Below are positions 8,307 through 18,700 of a stretch of DNA of 64,000 bases, one piece after another. Numbering within the stretch: position 1 is the stretch's first letter; each line of letters opens with the position of its first letter. Where the stretch lies: the NCBI RefSeq assembly GCF_014207425.1, contig NZ_JACHFF010000001.1, forward strand, positions 496,001-560,000. The letters run 5' to 3'. A program made the position numbers and the translations under genes. This DNA comes from Jeotgalicoccus coquinae. Lineage in GTDB: Bacteria; Bacillota; Bacilli; Staphylococcales; Salinicoccaceae. Under the pieces are notes generated by a model. It saw nothing but the letters and a program-made list of their open reading frames with translations, did not search any database and was not told the DNA's origin.

Positions 8307-10273
8307 TGAGCGGCATTCATGTCGTACAAAGTCCTGACAGAAGTGTTAAAGAACTGAAAGGTGTCGGCGACAAAGTTGCGGAGAAGTTGTTCGGACTCGA
8401 TATTACGGGAATGAACGATGTGCTCTTCTGCCTGCCGGCAGGCTACATAGATCACAGCGTGGTCAATTTAAATGAAGCACCCGACGGTGCGAACATAACA
8501 ATTGAAGGTACGGTTAAAACTGAACCGCAGGTTGCCTTTTTCCGTAAAGGCAAAAGCCGTCTGACATTCTTTATGGATGTCGACGGTATTTACGTTAAAA
8601 TTACTTTCTTTAATCAGCCGTACTTAAAAAGTAAAATTATCAATGGTGAGTTTGCGAGACTGTACGGTAAATTCCACCGCAACAAACTGGAAATAAACGG
8701 TACGAAGCTGATTTTTGAAGCGGGCGGCGGCTATCAGGTGAAATATCCGCTCGGCGGTGTGATGCAGGCGAAGACTTTCCAGAAGATTGTCCGCTCTGCA
8801 TTTGAGATGGCAACATTTAATGTCGACCTACCCGATGCGTTAAAAGCAAAGTACAAACTGATGCCGATAAGAGACGCACTGTATGCACTCCATTTCCCGG
8901 ACAGTCATGAAACAGTAGCTGCAGCACGCCGGACAGTGAAGTTTTATGAGCTGTATCATTACCAGCTTAAAATTATGGAACGCCGTCAGAAAGAGCGCAT
9001 CAGAAGCGACCGCTTTATCGTCGATTACGATATCGGCAAGCTGAAGGTGTTTATCGATACATTGCCGTTTGAACTGACGGGCGACCAGAAAAAAAGTGTC
9101 AACGATATATGCCGCGACTTTAAGCAGAACATTTCAATGCACCGTCTCCTGCAGGGAGACGTGGGGAGCGGTAAAACGATTGTCGCCGGGATTTGTGCAT
9201 ACGCGGTCAAAACAATCGGCGAGCAGAGTGCCGTTATGGTTCCGACTGAAGTGCTTGCGAACCAGCATTATGAAAGCTTTAAGGATACGTACGGGGATGA
9301 GCTGACGATTGCGAAACTGACGGGTACGACGAAACCTGCAGAAAAGCGCGACATATTGGCGCGGCTTGCGGCAGGAGAAATCGATCTGCTGGTCGGAACT
9401 CATTCGCTGATAGAAGATGATGTGGTCTTCGACCGTCTGTCGTTTATTATTATCGATGAACAGCACCGTTTCGGCGTGAACCAGCGCGAAAAATTAAATA
9501 ATAAGGCATACCGTAAAAACGTCCTCTATATGACTGCAACACCGATTCCGAGAACTTTATCGATTACATCATACGGCGATATGGATGTCTCTGTTATAAG
9601 AGAGATGCCGGCAGGCCGTATTCCAATTGAGACGGAATGGCGCAGATTTAAGGAAATCGATTATGTACTGGATTTCGTAAAATCTGAAATCGATAAAGGA
9701 CATAGCGCCTATATCGTTGCGCCTCTGATTGAAGAATCGGAAACGCTCGATTTGAAAAACGTCTATGAAATTTATGAAATCTTTGAGGCGTATTTCAGTC
9801 CGGAAGATGTTGTGCTCGTGCACGGCCGGATGAAAGCTGAAGAGAAAAATGAAGCGATGCGCTCGTTTGAAGCGCTTGAAAAACCGCTGCTCGTTTCGAC
9901 AACAGTCATCGAGGTCGGCATAAACGTACCGAACGCAACAGCGATTGTTATCTTTAACGCCGAACGTTTCGGACTGTCCACGCTGCATCAGCTGCGCGGA
10001 CGTGTCGGGCGGAGCAGCAAAAAGAGTTACTGTGTGCTGGTCAGCGACCCGGCAACGGAAAACGCGAAACAGCGCATGGATATTATGACGAGTACGACTG
10101 ACGGATTCGTCTTAAGTGAACGCGACCTTGAAATGCGCGGACCCGGAGATTACTTCGGCGTGCGCCAGAGCGGTCTGCCGCAGTTTAAAGTGGCGGATAT
10201 TACAGAAGACTACAGAATACTTGAAGTCGCACGCGATGAAGCGGTGAAAGTTTACGAGAGTAATAATTTATAA
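8306..10273 (+). CDS. recG: ATP-dependent DNA helicase RecG
   Basis: RecG remodels stalled forks and branch-migrates Holliday junctions. The N-terminal wedge OB-fold (ITIEGTVKTEPQVAFF) is followed by SF2 helicase motifs: Walker A GDVGSGKT near residue 283, DEQHRFG near 384, TATPIPRT near 411, and motif VI HQLRGRVGRSSKKSY near 561. The protein has 655 residues, about 25-30 fewer than most Firmicutes RecG. It stops soon after DYRILEVARDEA, so the extreme C-terminus is short. The start ATG overlaps the sdaAA stop (TAATG), showing coupling. Confidence 0.96.
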   Translation: MSGIHVVQSPDRSVKELKGVGDKVAEKLFGLDITGMNDVLFCLPAGYIDHSVVNLNEAPDGANITIEGTVKTEPQVAFFRKGKSRLTFFMDVDGIYVKITFFNQPYLKSKIINGEFARLYGKFHRNKLEINGTKLIFEAGGGYQVKYPLGGVMQAKTFQKIVRSAFEMATFNVDLPDALKAKYKLMPIRDALYALHFPDSHETVAAARRTVKFYELYHYQLKIMERRQKERIRSDRFIVDYDIGKLKVFIDTLPFELTGDQKKSVNDICRDFKQNISMHRLLQGDVGSGKTIVAGICAYAVKTIGEQSAVMVPTEVLANQHYESFKDTYGDELTIAKLTGTTKPAEKRDILARLAAGEIDLLVGTHSLIEDDVVFDRLSFIIIDEQHRFGVNQREKLNNKAYRKNVLYMTATPIPRTLSITSYGDMDVSVIREMPAGRIPIETEWRRFKEIDYVLDFVKSEIDKGHSAYIVAPLIEESETLDLKNVYEIYEIFEAYFSPEDVVLVHGRMKAEEKNEAMRSFEALEKPLLVSTTVIEVGINVPNATAIVIFNAERFGLSTLHQLRGRVGRSSKKSYCVLVSDPATENAKQRMDIMTSTTDGFVLSERDLEMRGPGDYFGVRQSGLPQFKVADITEDYRILEVARDEAVKVYESNNL

Positions 10274-10294
10274 TACTGAGGGAGGGAATATCTG

Positions 10295-10921
10295 TTGAAA
10301 ATATTTATACGAACAGTCGGGATTTTAATGATACTGGCTGCGATTGTGCTGTTTTTCTGGCAGGATATCAGGGAATACTTTACCGATCAGGTCAACGACC
10401 GCTTAATTACCGCCTACCAGGACGGTGACGATGACGTTAAGCTGAACCCGGTAGAAACATTCGTCACCGGTGTTGAACAGAACACTAAAGGAATTAACAT
10501 CGGAGAGGACATGGCCGGAGTACTTGAAATTGCCAGTGCAGATATTCTTGAGCCCGTATACCGGGGGCCTCTTACAGAAGAAAAACTCCGCAACGGTGTC
10601 AGTATGCTGGAAGAAACCGATCACCTTGATATGCAGAACATTCCCATCGCCGGCCACCGGGTTGAAGGCGCCGGCATCCGGTTTAACTATATAGACCGTG
10701 CAGACGTCGGTGATGAAATAAACTTTATTACACGCGACGAAACCCGCGTCTATAAAATAACCGAGATGTTCGAAGTCGATCCGTCTGAAGTCGGCGTGCT
10801 CGGCCAGACCGAAGGTGCCGTCCAGGAAATTACTCTTATAACGTGCGAAGACTACAACCCGGACACACTGCTTTTTGAGAAGCGGCTGATTGTTAAAGCC
10901 GAACTGATTGAGACGGAATAG
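10295..10921 (+). CDS. Class A sortase (SrtA-like transpeptidase)
   Basis: Sortases cleave LPXTG-type signals and join surface proteins to cell-wall peptide. The 208-residue protein has an N-terminal signal anchor (residues 4-22) and a sortase barrel containing EPVYRGPLTEEKLRNGV. The catalytic triad is His121 (IAGH), Cys184 (LITCEDYN) and Arg197 (FEKR). The TITC-type and KR motifs match class A. The start is a TTG nine bases after GGGAGG; no ATG fits. It lies 21 nt after recG, between recG and fapR, genes that are neighbours in S. aureus, so it is an insertion relative to that order. No LPXTG substrate gene is in the window. Confidence 0.92.
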   Translation: MKIFIRTVGILMILAAIVLFFWQDIREYFTDQVNDRLITAYQDGDDDVKLNPVETFVTGVEQNTKGINIGEDMAGVLEIASADILEPVYRGPLTEEKLRNGVSMLEETDHLDMQNIPIAGHRVEGAGIRFNYIDRADVGDEINFITRDETRVYKITEMFEVDPSEVGVLGQTEGAVQEITLITCEDYNPDTLLFEKRLIVKAELIETE

Positions 10922-10945
10922 TTTTCTGTTCAGTACGATAAATTT

Positions 10946-10987
10946 AGCATCCGAATCCTTTTATCGAGTGGATTTGGATGCTTTTTT
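10946..10987 (+). terminator. Intrinsic terminator after sortase gene
   Basis: AGCATCCGAATCC pairs with GGATTTGGATGC (one G-U pair) across an 11-nt loop, followed by six T residues. Confidence 0.88.
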
Positions 10988-11004
10988 AATTTGGCTTCGG
11001 AGTT

Positions 11005-11265
11005 ACATAGTCAGTCAAACTCATTTGAGTGACAATGTCGGAATCACATAGTCAGTCAAACCTATTTGAGTGACAGTGTCGGGATCACATAGTCAGTCAA
11101 ACCTATTTGAGTGACAGTGTCGGGATCACATAGTCAGTCAAACTCATTTGAGTGACAGTGTCAGAATCACATAGTCAGTCAAACCCATTTGAGTGACAGT
11201 GTCGCAACCACATAGTCAGTCAAACTCATTTGAGTGACAATGTCGGGATCACATAGTCACCCAAA
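11005..11265 (+). repeat. Tandem array 1: six 41-bp hairpin units plus a partial unit
   Basis: Units start at 11005, 11046, 11087, 11128, 11169 and 11210, with a degenerating seventh at 11251, giving an exact 41-bp period. Each unit begins ACATAGTCAGTCAAA, has a 4-nt centre (CTCA, CTAT or CCAT), then TTTGAGTGACARTGT, then a short linker ending ATC or ACC. The two 15-base arms are inverted repeats apart from an A-A and a G-G opposition that recur in the units. The array fills most of the 500-bp gap between the sortase terminator and fapR. Remaining bases 11266-11393 hold only a small CCCAAATCA repeat and AT-rich promoter DNA. Confidence 0.95.
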
Positions 11266-11393
11266 TCACCCAAATCACCAGCAGCATAACTGCCTGTACC
11301 TCTGAAATACAGCCCGTTTCAAAAATACTTTCCCAAATTAATTGAAATCATGAGCCAGGTTTTATATACTAATTCTAGTGTTATGTATAGATA

Positions 11394-11410
11394 TTAATAC
11401 CAACTACTAA
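11394..11410 (+). promoter_or_regulatory. FapR operator (17-bp inverted repeat)
   Basis: TTAATACCAACTACTAA is a near-palindrome (TTAATA versus TTAGTA on the opposite strand) matching the known FapR box pattern TTAGTAC-N3-GTACTAA. It sits 14 bp before the fapR start and just after an AT-rich region with -10-like boxes (TATAGAT). This implies malonyl-CoA-relieved autorepression of the fapR-plsX-fabD-fabG operon, as in Bacillus and Staphylococcus. Confidence 0.82.
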
Positions 11411-11423
11411 AAGAGGAATCAGA

Positions 11424-11987
11424 ATGGTGAAGCTAAAAAAACAGGAACGTCAATCGAGTCTCGAGTCTCATATTTCCGAAGACCCATTTTTAACGGATGA
11501 GCAGCTTGCGAATATTTTCGGTGTATCGATACAGACGATACGTCTCGACCGGCTGGAACTGAACATTCCTGAGCTGCGTGCCCGCATTAAAAATGTAGCA
11601 CGTGAGGGTGTCGATAAAATCCGCTCACTGTCTATTCAGGAAGTAGTCGGAGAGATTATCGATATTGAATTAAACGAGAGCGCGCTGTCGCTTTTTATCG
11701 TAGAAGAGAGTCACGTGTTCGAAAAGAACCATATTGCACGGGGCCATTTTTTGTTCGCCCAGGCGAACTCGCTCTGTGTTGCTTTAATCGATGAGCCGCT
11801 GGCGTTAACGCAGCATGCGGCTGTGGATTTCAAGCGTCCGGCGAAATTAAACGATAAAGTAGTCGCAAAAGCGAAAGTAACAGCGATGGATAATAATAAA
11901 GCGCACATCGAAGTGGAATCAAAAGTCGATGGCAAAGTAATTTTTACAGGCGAATTTGAAATGTATTATAAAGATGAAGGTGAATAA
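11424..11987 (+). CDS. fapR: Fatty acid and phospholipid synthesis repressor FapR
   Basis: FapR represses lipid synthesis genes and is released by malonyl-CoA. The 187-residue protein has an N-terminal helix-turn-helix (DEQLANIFGVSIQTIRLDRL, residues 22-41), a linker helix (ELRARIKNVA), and a hotdog-fold effector domain with ARGHFLFAQANSLCVALID. The start ATG follows AGAGGAATC. The operator just upstream indicates autoregulation. It leads the fapR-plsX-fabD-fabG run, ending 3 nt before plsX. Size and order are standard. Confidence 0.96.
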   Translation: MVKLKKQERQSSLESHISEDPFLTDEQLANIFGVSIQTIRLDRLELNIPELRARIKNVAREGVDKIRSLSIQEVVGEIIDIELNESALSLFIVEESHVFEKNHIARGHFLFAQANSLCVALIDEPLALTQHAAVDFKRPAKLNDKVVAKAKVTAMDNNKAHIEVESKVDGKVIFTGEFEMYYKDEGE

Positions 11988-11990
11988 ACG

Positions 11991-12974
11991 ATGGCTAAGA
12001 TTGCTGTAGATTTAATGGGCGGAGACAACGCCCCGAAAGCGATAGAGGAAGGTATACTCCAGGCGGTGGATACTTTTGAAGATGTAGAGATTCTGGCATA
12101 CGGTATGGCGGGCAGCTACAGCGGGAACCATCCGCGTGTAACGTTCATCGAAGTGACTGAGAAAATTGAATCGGATGATGATCCGGTAAAATCTGTCAGA
12201 CGTAAAAAAGACAGTTCACTTGTCAGAGCGGTAAAAGCTGTTGCCGACGGTGAGGCAGAGGCAATCGTTTCAGCTGGTAACACAGGCGCGATTATGAGTG
12301 CGGGACTTTTCGGTGTTAAACGCATTAAAGGTATTGAGCGTCCTGCAATTACGACGATGCTGCCGACAACTTCAGGCAAAGGTATGTTGATGCTTGATAT
12401 GGGTGCGAACTCTGAAAATAAACCGAACCATTTACTGCAGTTTGCACAGATGGCAAGCGTGTATATGGAAAACATTGAAGGACGTAAAAACCCGTCAATC
12501 GGTTTAATCAACAACGGCAGCGAAGAGATTAAAGGAACTGAACTGACGAAAGAAACATATCAGCTGTTAAAACACAGCGGTCTGAACTTCGCAGGATTTT
12601 TTGAAACACGTGATATTTTAACAGGTGATGTGGACATAGCTGTGACAGACGGTTTTACCGGCAACGTCGTGTTAAAAACGATCGAAGGTACTTCATCAAG
12701 CCTGCTTGGCGAAGTGAAGAAAATCATGCTTAAAAACCCGGTGAACAAACTTGCGGCACTGGCAATGAAGAATGATTTCCAAGAACTTAAAAATATGCTC
12801 GATTACAGACAGTTCGGCGGTGCGCCGCTGATGGGGCTGCAGGGTAACGTAATTAAAGCTCACGGTTCATCGGATGCGACTGCAATTGTCAACGCTGTGA
12901 AACAGGCGAAGATTATGGCGGAGTCCGGCACGATCGACAAAATAAAAGATTTAATAGGTGAACAAAATGACTAA
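11991..12974 (+). CDS. plsX: Phosphate acyltransferase PlsX
   Basis: PlsX makes acyl-phosphate from acyl-ACP, the donor used by PlsY in the first step of phospholipid synthesis. The 327-residue sequence starts KIAVDLMGGDNAPKAIEEG and contains AIVSAGNTGAIMSAGLFGVKRI near 91 and LMLDMGANSENKPNHLLQFA near 132, typical of the family. A peripheral membrane location is known for Bacillus PlsX. It follows fapR by 3 nt and overlaps fabD by eight bases, so translation is coupled. Confidence 0.96.
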   Translation: MAKIAVDLMGGDNAPKAIEEGILQAVDTFEDVEILAYGMAGSYSGNHPRVTFIEVTEKIESDDDPVKSVRRKKDSSLVRAVKAVADGEAEAIVSAGNTGAIMSAGLFGVKRIKGIERPAITTMLPTTSGKGMLMLDMGANSENKPNHLLQFAQMASVYMENIEGRKNPSIGLINNGSEEIKGTELTKETYQLLKHSGLNFAGFFETRDILTGDVDIAVTDGFTGNVVLKTIEGTSSSLLGEVKKIMLKNPVNKLAALAMKNDFQELKNMLDYRQFGGAPLMGLQGNVIKAHGSSDATAIVNAVKQAKIMAESGTIDKIKDLIGEQND

Positions 12975-13875
12975 ACTGATAATTTTTCCGGGACAGGGTG
13001 CCCAGTACGGAGGAATGGCAAAAGATTTATACGAGCAAAATGATAAATCCCGCGCTGTACTCGACGAAATTTTTTCATATGTTGATTTCGACTTAAAAGA
13101 AATTATGTTTGCAGAAGAAGACGCGCGTTTAAACGATACGAAATATACGCAGCCGGCATTATTCGCACACAGCCTTGCAGTGCTTGCGGCGACAGGTCTT
13201 AAAGGCGATTACTTACTGGGACATTCACTTGGTGAACTGCCGGCACTTGTGCACGCAGGAGTAGTATCGCTTAAAGACGGCGCTCAGCTCGTAACAACGC
13301 GCGGTGAATTAATGAGCCGGGCGGACAGCGGTGCAATGGCAGCTGTAATCGGCATGGGCTTTAAAGATCTTGAAGAAGTATGTATCAGCGCCTCGGATGA
13401 CAGTTCTAAAGTTGCACCGGCAAACATTAACGCACCGGATCAGGTTGTTGTATCCGGAGATACGGATGCGGTTGAACGCTTTAAAGAGCTTGCAAAAGAA
13501 CGCGGTGCACGCCGTATTATTCCATTAAAAGTATCAGGTGCTTTCCACTCGCATTTAATGGAGCCTGCACGTGCACAGTTTAAATCATTCGTCGATACGA
13601 TTGACTTTAACGATGCAGAAATTCCGGTGATTCAAAACGTCAGCGCACAGGCTGAAACAGATGCAGCTGTGATTAAACATCAGTTTGTCGAACAGATTAC
13701 ACACCCGGTACGATTTGTGGAATGTGTGGAAACTGCCGCCGGACTTGGTGTAACAGAAGCAGTAGAAGTCGGACCGAAGAAAGTACAGTCCGGACTGGTG
13801 CGTAAAATCACAAAAGAAATATCTACTTCAAATATCGATACATTCGAACAGGCAGAGGTGTTTTTAAATGAGTAA
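12967..13875 (+). CDS. fabD: Malonyl CoA-acyl carrier protein transacylase
   Basis: FabD loads malonyl groups onto ACP for type II fatty acid synthesis. The 302-residue protein begins [16 protein letters not shown] and has the nucleophile elbow GHSLG with Ser87. The catalytic His lies in [13 protein letters not shown] near 197. A GTG at 12958 is in frame, but AATAGGTG at 12953-12960 fits the ATG at 12967. The gene overlaps plsX by eight bases and fabG by eight bases. Confidence 0.96.
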   Translation: MTKLIIFPGQGAQYGGMAKDLYEQNDKSRAVLDEIFSYVDFDLKEIMFAEEDARLNDTKYTQPALFAHSLAVLAATGLKGDYLLGHSLGELPALVHAGVVSLKDGAQLVTTRGELMSRADSGAMAAVIGMGFKDLEEVCISASDDSSKVAPANINAPDQVVVSGDTDAVERFKELAKERGARRIIPLKVSGAFHSHLMEPARAQFKSFVDTIDFNDAEIPVIQNVSAQAETDAAVIKHQFVEQITHPVRFVECVETAAGLGVTEAVEVGPKKVQSGLVRKITKEISTSNIDTFEQAEVFLNE

Positions 13876-14605
13876 AACAGCATTGGTTACAGGTGCATCA
13901 CGAGGAATCGGCCGTGAAATCGCACTGGCACTGGCTGAAGACGGCCATACAGTTATCGTGAACTATTCCGGTTCAAAAGATAAAGCAGACGACGTGGTAA
14001 AAGAAATTGAATCAAAAGGCGGCACAGCTGAAAGCTATCAGTGCCACGTGCAGAACGGTGACGACGTTAAAGCGATGATTAAACATATTACTGATACGTA
14101 CGGTTCAATCGACATCGTTGTGAACAACGCGGGAATTACACGCGACAATCTGTTAATGCGCATGAAAGAGAGTGAGTTCGACGATGTTGTCGACGTCAAC
14201 TTAAAAGGTGTATTTAACGTAATTAAGAGCGTGTCCCGCCCGATGATCCGTCAGAAATCAGGACGCATCGTCAACATTTCAAGCATCGTCGGTTCACTCG
14301 GCAACGCCGGACAGACGAACTACGTTGCGACTAAAGCGGCGATCGACGGTATGACGAAGTCGGTTGCACGTGAACTTGCTTCGAAGAATATTACAGTTAA
14401 CGGCGTAGCGCCCGGCTTCATCAAGAGCGACATGACAGATGTCCTCGGAGATGATATTAAAGACGGCATGCTGCAGCAGATTCCATTGAAGCACTTCGGT
14501 GAAACGAAGGACATTGCCAACGCTGTAAGTTTCTTAACAAGCGACAAAGCATCTTATATTACAGGTCAGGTATTACACGTCAACGGCGGTATGTACATGG
14601 GTTAA
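13868..14605 (+). CDS. fabG: 3-oxoacyl-ACP reductase FabG
   Basis: FabG is the NADPH-dependent reductase of the elongation cycle. The 245-residue short-chain dehydrogenase has the cofactor motif [10 protein letters not shown] at residue 8, NNAG near 85, the catalytic Ser in [17 protein letters not shown], and the Tyr/Lys pair in NYVATKAA. The C-terminus [16 protein letters not shown] is typical. It overlaps fabD by eight bases, and acpP follows after 36 nt with its own strong ribosome binding site. Confidence 0.96.
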   Translation: MSKTALVTGASRGIGREIALALAEDGHTVIVNYSGSKDKADDVVKEIESKGGTAESYQCHVQNGDDVKAMIKHITDTYGSIDIVVNNAGITRDNLLMRMKESEFDDVVDVNLKGVFNVIKSVSRPMIRQKSGRIVNISSIVGSLGNAGQTNYVATKAAIDGMTKSVARELASKNITVNGVAPGFIKSDMTDVLGDDIKDGMLQQIPLKHFGETKDIANAVSFLTSDKASYITGQVLHVNGGMYMG

Positions 14606-14641
14606 AAGCTGTGATATTATTTAAGGGAGGTGAATTTAATA

Positions 14642-14881
14642 ATGGCTAATATTGATAAAATTAAAGACATCATCGTTGACAAACTTGGCATCGATGAAGA
14701 AAAAGTAACAAGAGAAGCATCTTTCAAAGATGACCTTGGAGCAGACTCACTTGATATCGCTGAACTGGTGATGGAACTTGAAGATGAGTTTGATATGGAA
14801 ATTCCTGATGAGGAAGCTGAAAAAATCAACACAGTAGGCGACGCATTGGATTTCATTGACAAAATTGAAAAAGAACAATAA
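14642..14881 (+). CDS. acpP: Acyl carrier protein
   Basis: ACP carries growing acyl chains on a phosphopantetheine arm. The 79-residue acidic protein has the attachment motif [11 protein letters not shown] with Ser36 modified by holo-ACP synthase. GGGAGGTG at 14625-14632 favours the ATG at 14642 (MANIDKIK); the upstream in-frame GTG overlaps this site and would add four atypical residues. The gene ends at its own terminator, so it is the last cistron of the FapR-controlled operon. Confidence 0.97.
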   Translation: MANIDKIKDIIVDKLGIDEEKVTREASFKDDLGADSLDIAELVMELEDEFDMEIPDEEAEKINTVGDALDFIDKIEKEQ

Positions 14882-14888
14882 AACACTG

Positions 14889-14918
14889 AAAAATCCACTT
14901 ATGATGAAGTGGATTTTT
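14889..14918 (+). terminator. Intrinsic terminator after acpP
   Basis: AAAAATCCACTT and AAGTGGATTTTT form a perfect 12-bp stem around ATGATG, ending in a T run. Confidence 0.92.
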
Positions 14919-14920
14919 CT

Positions 14921-14949
14921 TTGTGAATAAATACAAATAATAGTAAAAT
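14921..14949 (+). promoter_or_regulatory. Sigma-A promoter for rnc-smc-ftsY
   Basis: TTGTGA (-35) and TAAAAT (-10) are 17 bp apart, immediately after the acpP terminator and 16 bp before the rnc start. The 5' leader must therefore be very short. Confidence 0.7.
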
Positions 14950-14964
14950 GAATGAGGTGGATAC

Positions 14965-15726
14965 ATGGATTTTAAAGTAGTGCTGGACAAAGTTAAAACA
15001 GATGCATCAGCACAAAGTAAACTCGATAAATTTAACGTAATATTTAAAGAATTTGCAGACAAAATTAATATCAAAGTCGATAAATTAGGTCTTTATCAGC
15101 AGGCATTTATGCACAGTTCGTATATTAACGATCTTGGGCTTGATAAGAGATATAATAACGAAAGGCTCGAATTTCTCGGCGATGCAGTACTAGAATTGAT
15201 GGTATCAGATCATATTTTCAACAAGTACGAAGAACTTCCTGAAGGCAGGCTGACTAAACTTCGTGCGAATATCGTGTGTGAACCTTCACTTGTAGTATTT
15301 GCCTCGAAACTCGAAATGCCGGTATTAATTCTGCTCGGACGCGGCGAGGACAAGACAGGCGGAAGAAACCGTCCGTCAATCGTCAGCGATGCGTTTGAAG
15401 CGTTTCTCGGTGCACTGTATTTAGACCAGGGCAATGAAGGTGCGTGGAAGTTCTTAAACGATTTCGTATTCCCGCATATTTCATCCGAAGATTATAACGC
15501 GGTTATCGACTATAAAACGATGCTGCAGGAATATTCGCATCAGGCGTTTTCTGAAAGCGTCACTTATGAACTTGTCAGCTCGACAGGACCGAGTCACCAC
15601 CGCAAGTTTGATACGGAAGTGTCAATCGGCGGCAAAGTACACGGTACGGGTACAGGTTTATCGAAAAAAGAATCAGAACAACAAGCAGCCAAAAGTGCAT
15701 TGCATGCACTTGGCCAAGAGGTGTAG
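14965..15726 (+). CDS. rnc: Ribonuclease III
   Basis: RNase III cleaves double-stranded RNA, including rRNA precursors and sense-antisense pairs. The 253-residue protein shows the catalytic signature NERLEFLGDAVLEL near residue 65, and the second acidic cluster in SDAFEAFLGALYLDQG near 140. A C-terminal double-stranded RNA-binding domain (from about residue 180) contains SKKESEQQAAKSAL. GAGGTGG precedes the ATG. It heads the conserved rnc-smc-ftsY run, 6 nt before smc. Confidence 0.97.
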   Translation: MDFKVVLDKVKTDASAQSKLDKFNVIFKEFADKINIKVDKLGLYQQAFMHSSYINDLGLDKRYNNERLEFLGDAVLELMVSDHIFNKYEELPEGRLTKLRANIVCEPSLVVFASKLEMPVLILLGRGEDKTGGRNRPSIVSDAFEAFLGALYLDQGNEGAWKFLNDFVFPHISSEDYNAVIDYKTMLQEYSHQAFSESVTYELVSSTGPSHHRKFDTEVSIGGKVHGTGTGLSKKESEQQAAKSALHALGQEV

Positions 15727-15732
15727 GGACAT

Positions 15733-18700
15733 ATGGTATTTTTAAGGCAGATCGATGCACATGGTTTTAAATCATTTGCAGACAAGGTCAATATAAAATT
15801 CGACAGCGGCGTGACTGCTGTCGTCGGTCCCAACGGGAGCGGTAAAAGTAACATCACGGATGCCATCAGATGGGTACTCGGTGAACAGTCGGCACGCGTC
15901 ATGCGCGGTGCGAAAATGGAAGACATCATTTTTGACGGGACAGAAAACCGTACGCCGATGAATTATGCTTCGGTCAGTCTGATATTAAACAACGACGACC
16001 GCACACTTGGTGAATCAAAAGAAGTTGTGATTTCAAGAAAGCTGTACCGGAGCGGTGACAGCGAGTATTTTATCAACAATGAAAAATCCAAACTGAAAGA
16101 TATTACGGAATTATTTCTGGATTCAGGGCTCGGAAAAAATGCATATAATATTATCAGTCAGGGACAGGTCGATGAAATACTAAAAGCGAAGCCGGTCGAA
16201 CGCCGCAAAATTATTGAAGAAGCAGCGGGCGTAATGAAATATAAAAACCGCAAGCACGAGTCGGAAAAACGTCTGGATGAAACGAAGCAGAACCTGGCGC
16301 GTGTACACGATATTATTGAAGAAATCAGTTCCCGTGTAAACCGTCTGGAACGTGAAAGTGCGATAGCAGAAGAGTATCTTGCCCTGAAAGAGGAAATGAC
16401 GCAGAGCGATATCGAAGTGAACGTTTACGATACGATGCATCTCCTGACGGAGCTTGATGAAATTAATGCACGTATTAAAAAAGAAGAAACCGGGCTTGAG
16501 TCTGCACGCGAAACTTTAAAAGAAGTGCTGACAGCACTCGATTCACTTGAAAAAGAGCGTGACACACTGCAGCAGGAAGAGCGTACGCAGAATCAGACAC
16601 TTCTTGAAACGACACGTGAACTTGAAAAAATCGAAGGGCGCATTGCATTATACGCAGAGCGCGAAACGAACAAGGAAACGCTGAAACAGGATCTCGGGAA
16701 CCGTCTCACAGCATTTGAAGAAGAACTGAAAACTTTAACAGCATCGCTCAAACAGGAAGAACAAAAAAAGAACGATATGTCTGCAGAAAGTTCTGAACTT
16801 GCAAAAACAGTTAAAGATAAAAAACGAGAACTGAATGTCGTGCAGTTGACAGACGACAGCGACATTGAAAAGCTGAAAGATGAATACTACGAGCTGATGG
16901 TTAAAAAGACCACACTCGAGAACGATAAACGCCGGAGCCGCGACGAACAGTCGAAGCTCGCTGACAGCATTCAGTATAAAAATGACAGACTGACAACGCT
17001 GAACGAAGAAATTACAAGCCTTGAAAGTACGTTTAAAGAGAAGAAAGAGGCACTCAGCGATGCGGCTCGGAAATTAACTGCTGCGCGCGATGATTATAAA
17101 GATGTACGCCTTAAACTGAATGAACTGAACGCACAGTACGATAAGTCTAAAAATGACTATAACCGTGCGGCGAACTTTATCCAGAACCAGCAGTCGAAAC
17201 TCGATATGCTGAAAAATATGGAGGAGAACTATCAGGGTTATTATCCGGGAGTCCGTGCAGTCCTTAAAAATAAAGACAGTATTCCGGGTGTAATCGGAGC
17301 AGTCGGCGAACTGATTTCAGCGCCGTCTGAATATATGACAGCACTGGATACGGCGCTTGGGCAGGCGAGTCAGAACATCGTTATGGATGTCGAACACAAT
17401 GCCCGCACTGCGATTGCATTTTTAAAACAGAAGAATTTCGGATTTGCGACATTCCTGCCGCTCGATACGATTCGTGAACGTCATCTGTCGGTCGACGTTG
17501 AGAAATCGCTCGAAGCATCGAATATCGATTATCAGATTCTGTCTGAAGTTGCAGATATTAAACGCGAATACCGTAAAGTACTGATTCACCTCGTAAACAC
17601 GACAGTTGTCGTGAAGAACATGAGCGACGCTTCGGCACTCGCGCGTGCAACCGGGCAGCGTGTGCGTATAATTACGCTGGACGGCGAAACGATTATGCCG
17701 GGCGGGGCGATGAGCGGCGGCTCACGTAACCGTAAAGGTTCTATTATGGAATCTAAAAAGGAAATCGCAGACATTACAGAGAAAATTGAAGAGTATACAT
17801 CACAGACGTCGGCACTAAAAAAAGCGGTGGATGACGCATCGGAACAAATTGCGGATGCCACTGTCGAGCTGAAGCAGCTTGAAGAAGCGGGGTCGACGCT
17901 TGGTGAATCTCACGACGCACTGCAGCAGGAAGTGACTCAGCTTGATTTTACGCTGACAAACAAAACAGATGCAGCAGCTGAACTGAAACGTGAAGTGGAA
18001 GCTCTGTCGCCGGGTGAAGAAGCAGGCGGCTTTGATGAAAAAATTGAAGTCTACACTCATCAGATGAGCGACATTAATACGCGCATCGATATGATGAGCC
18101 GTTCACAAAGCGAAAAAGATGAACAGATTGCACAGCTTCAGAGTGAACTGCAGCAGCTGAATAATGATAAAATAACATTAGACGGTGAAATGCGCTTTAC
18201 CGATGCAGCGATTGAACGCATCAGTGTGAATATCGATAACGTTAAACACAATATCGATAACACGAAGTCGGAAGCGGATATGATTAATGATGATCTCGGA
18301 GCGATGGATATTTCCGAGCTCGAAGAGAACAAAGCGCGTCTTTCGAAATCACTTGAACAGGTGAACAGCCGTCTCAGGGAAATTACAGAGCAGCTTACGT
18401 CTATTAAAGAAAATCATAAGAAAAACACCGAAAAAGAAGATGAACTGCGTAAAGCGGCGGATTACAGTCAGCAGCAGCTTCGGACAGACTCTGCAGCACG
18501 CGAAGGTCTGGATACGCAGATTGAAAACAAGATAACGTACTTAAGCGACAATTACAAAATGACTTACGAACTTGCACGCACGCAGTTTGAAGAATTTGAA
18601 AGTATTGAAGCAAAACGTCAGAAGATTTCATTGAACAAAAAGAGTATTGAGGAACTCGGACCGGTAAATATCGGTGCAATTGAAGAGTTTGCAACAGTTA

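Noticed and set aside
7610-8455. 281-codon open frame on the minus strand opposite sdaAA
   Set aside because: It is a shadow of the GC-richer sdaAA/recG genes. The product is low-complexity Ala/Ser/Pro-rich, matches no family, and has no ribosome binding site.
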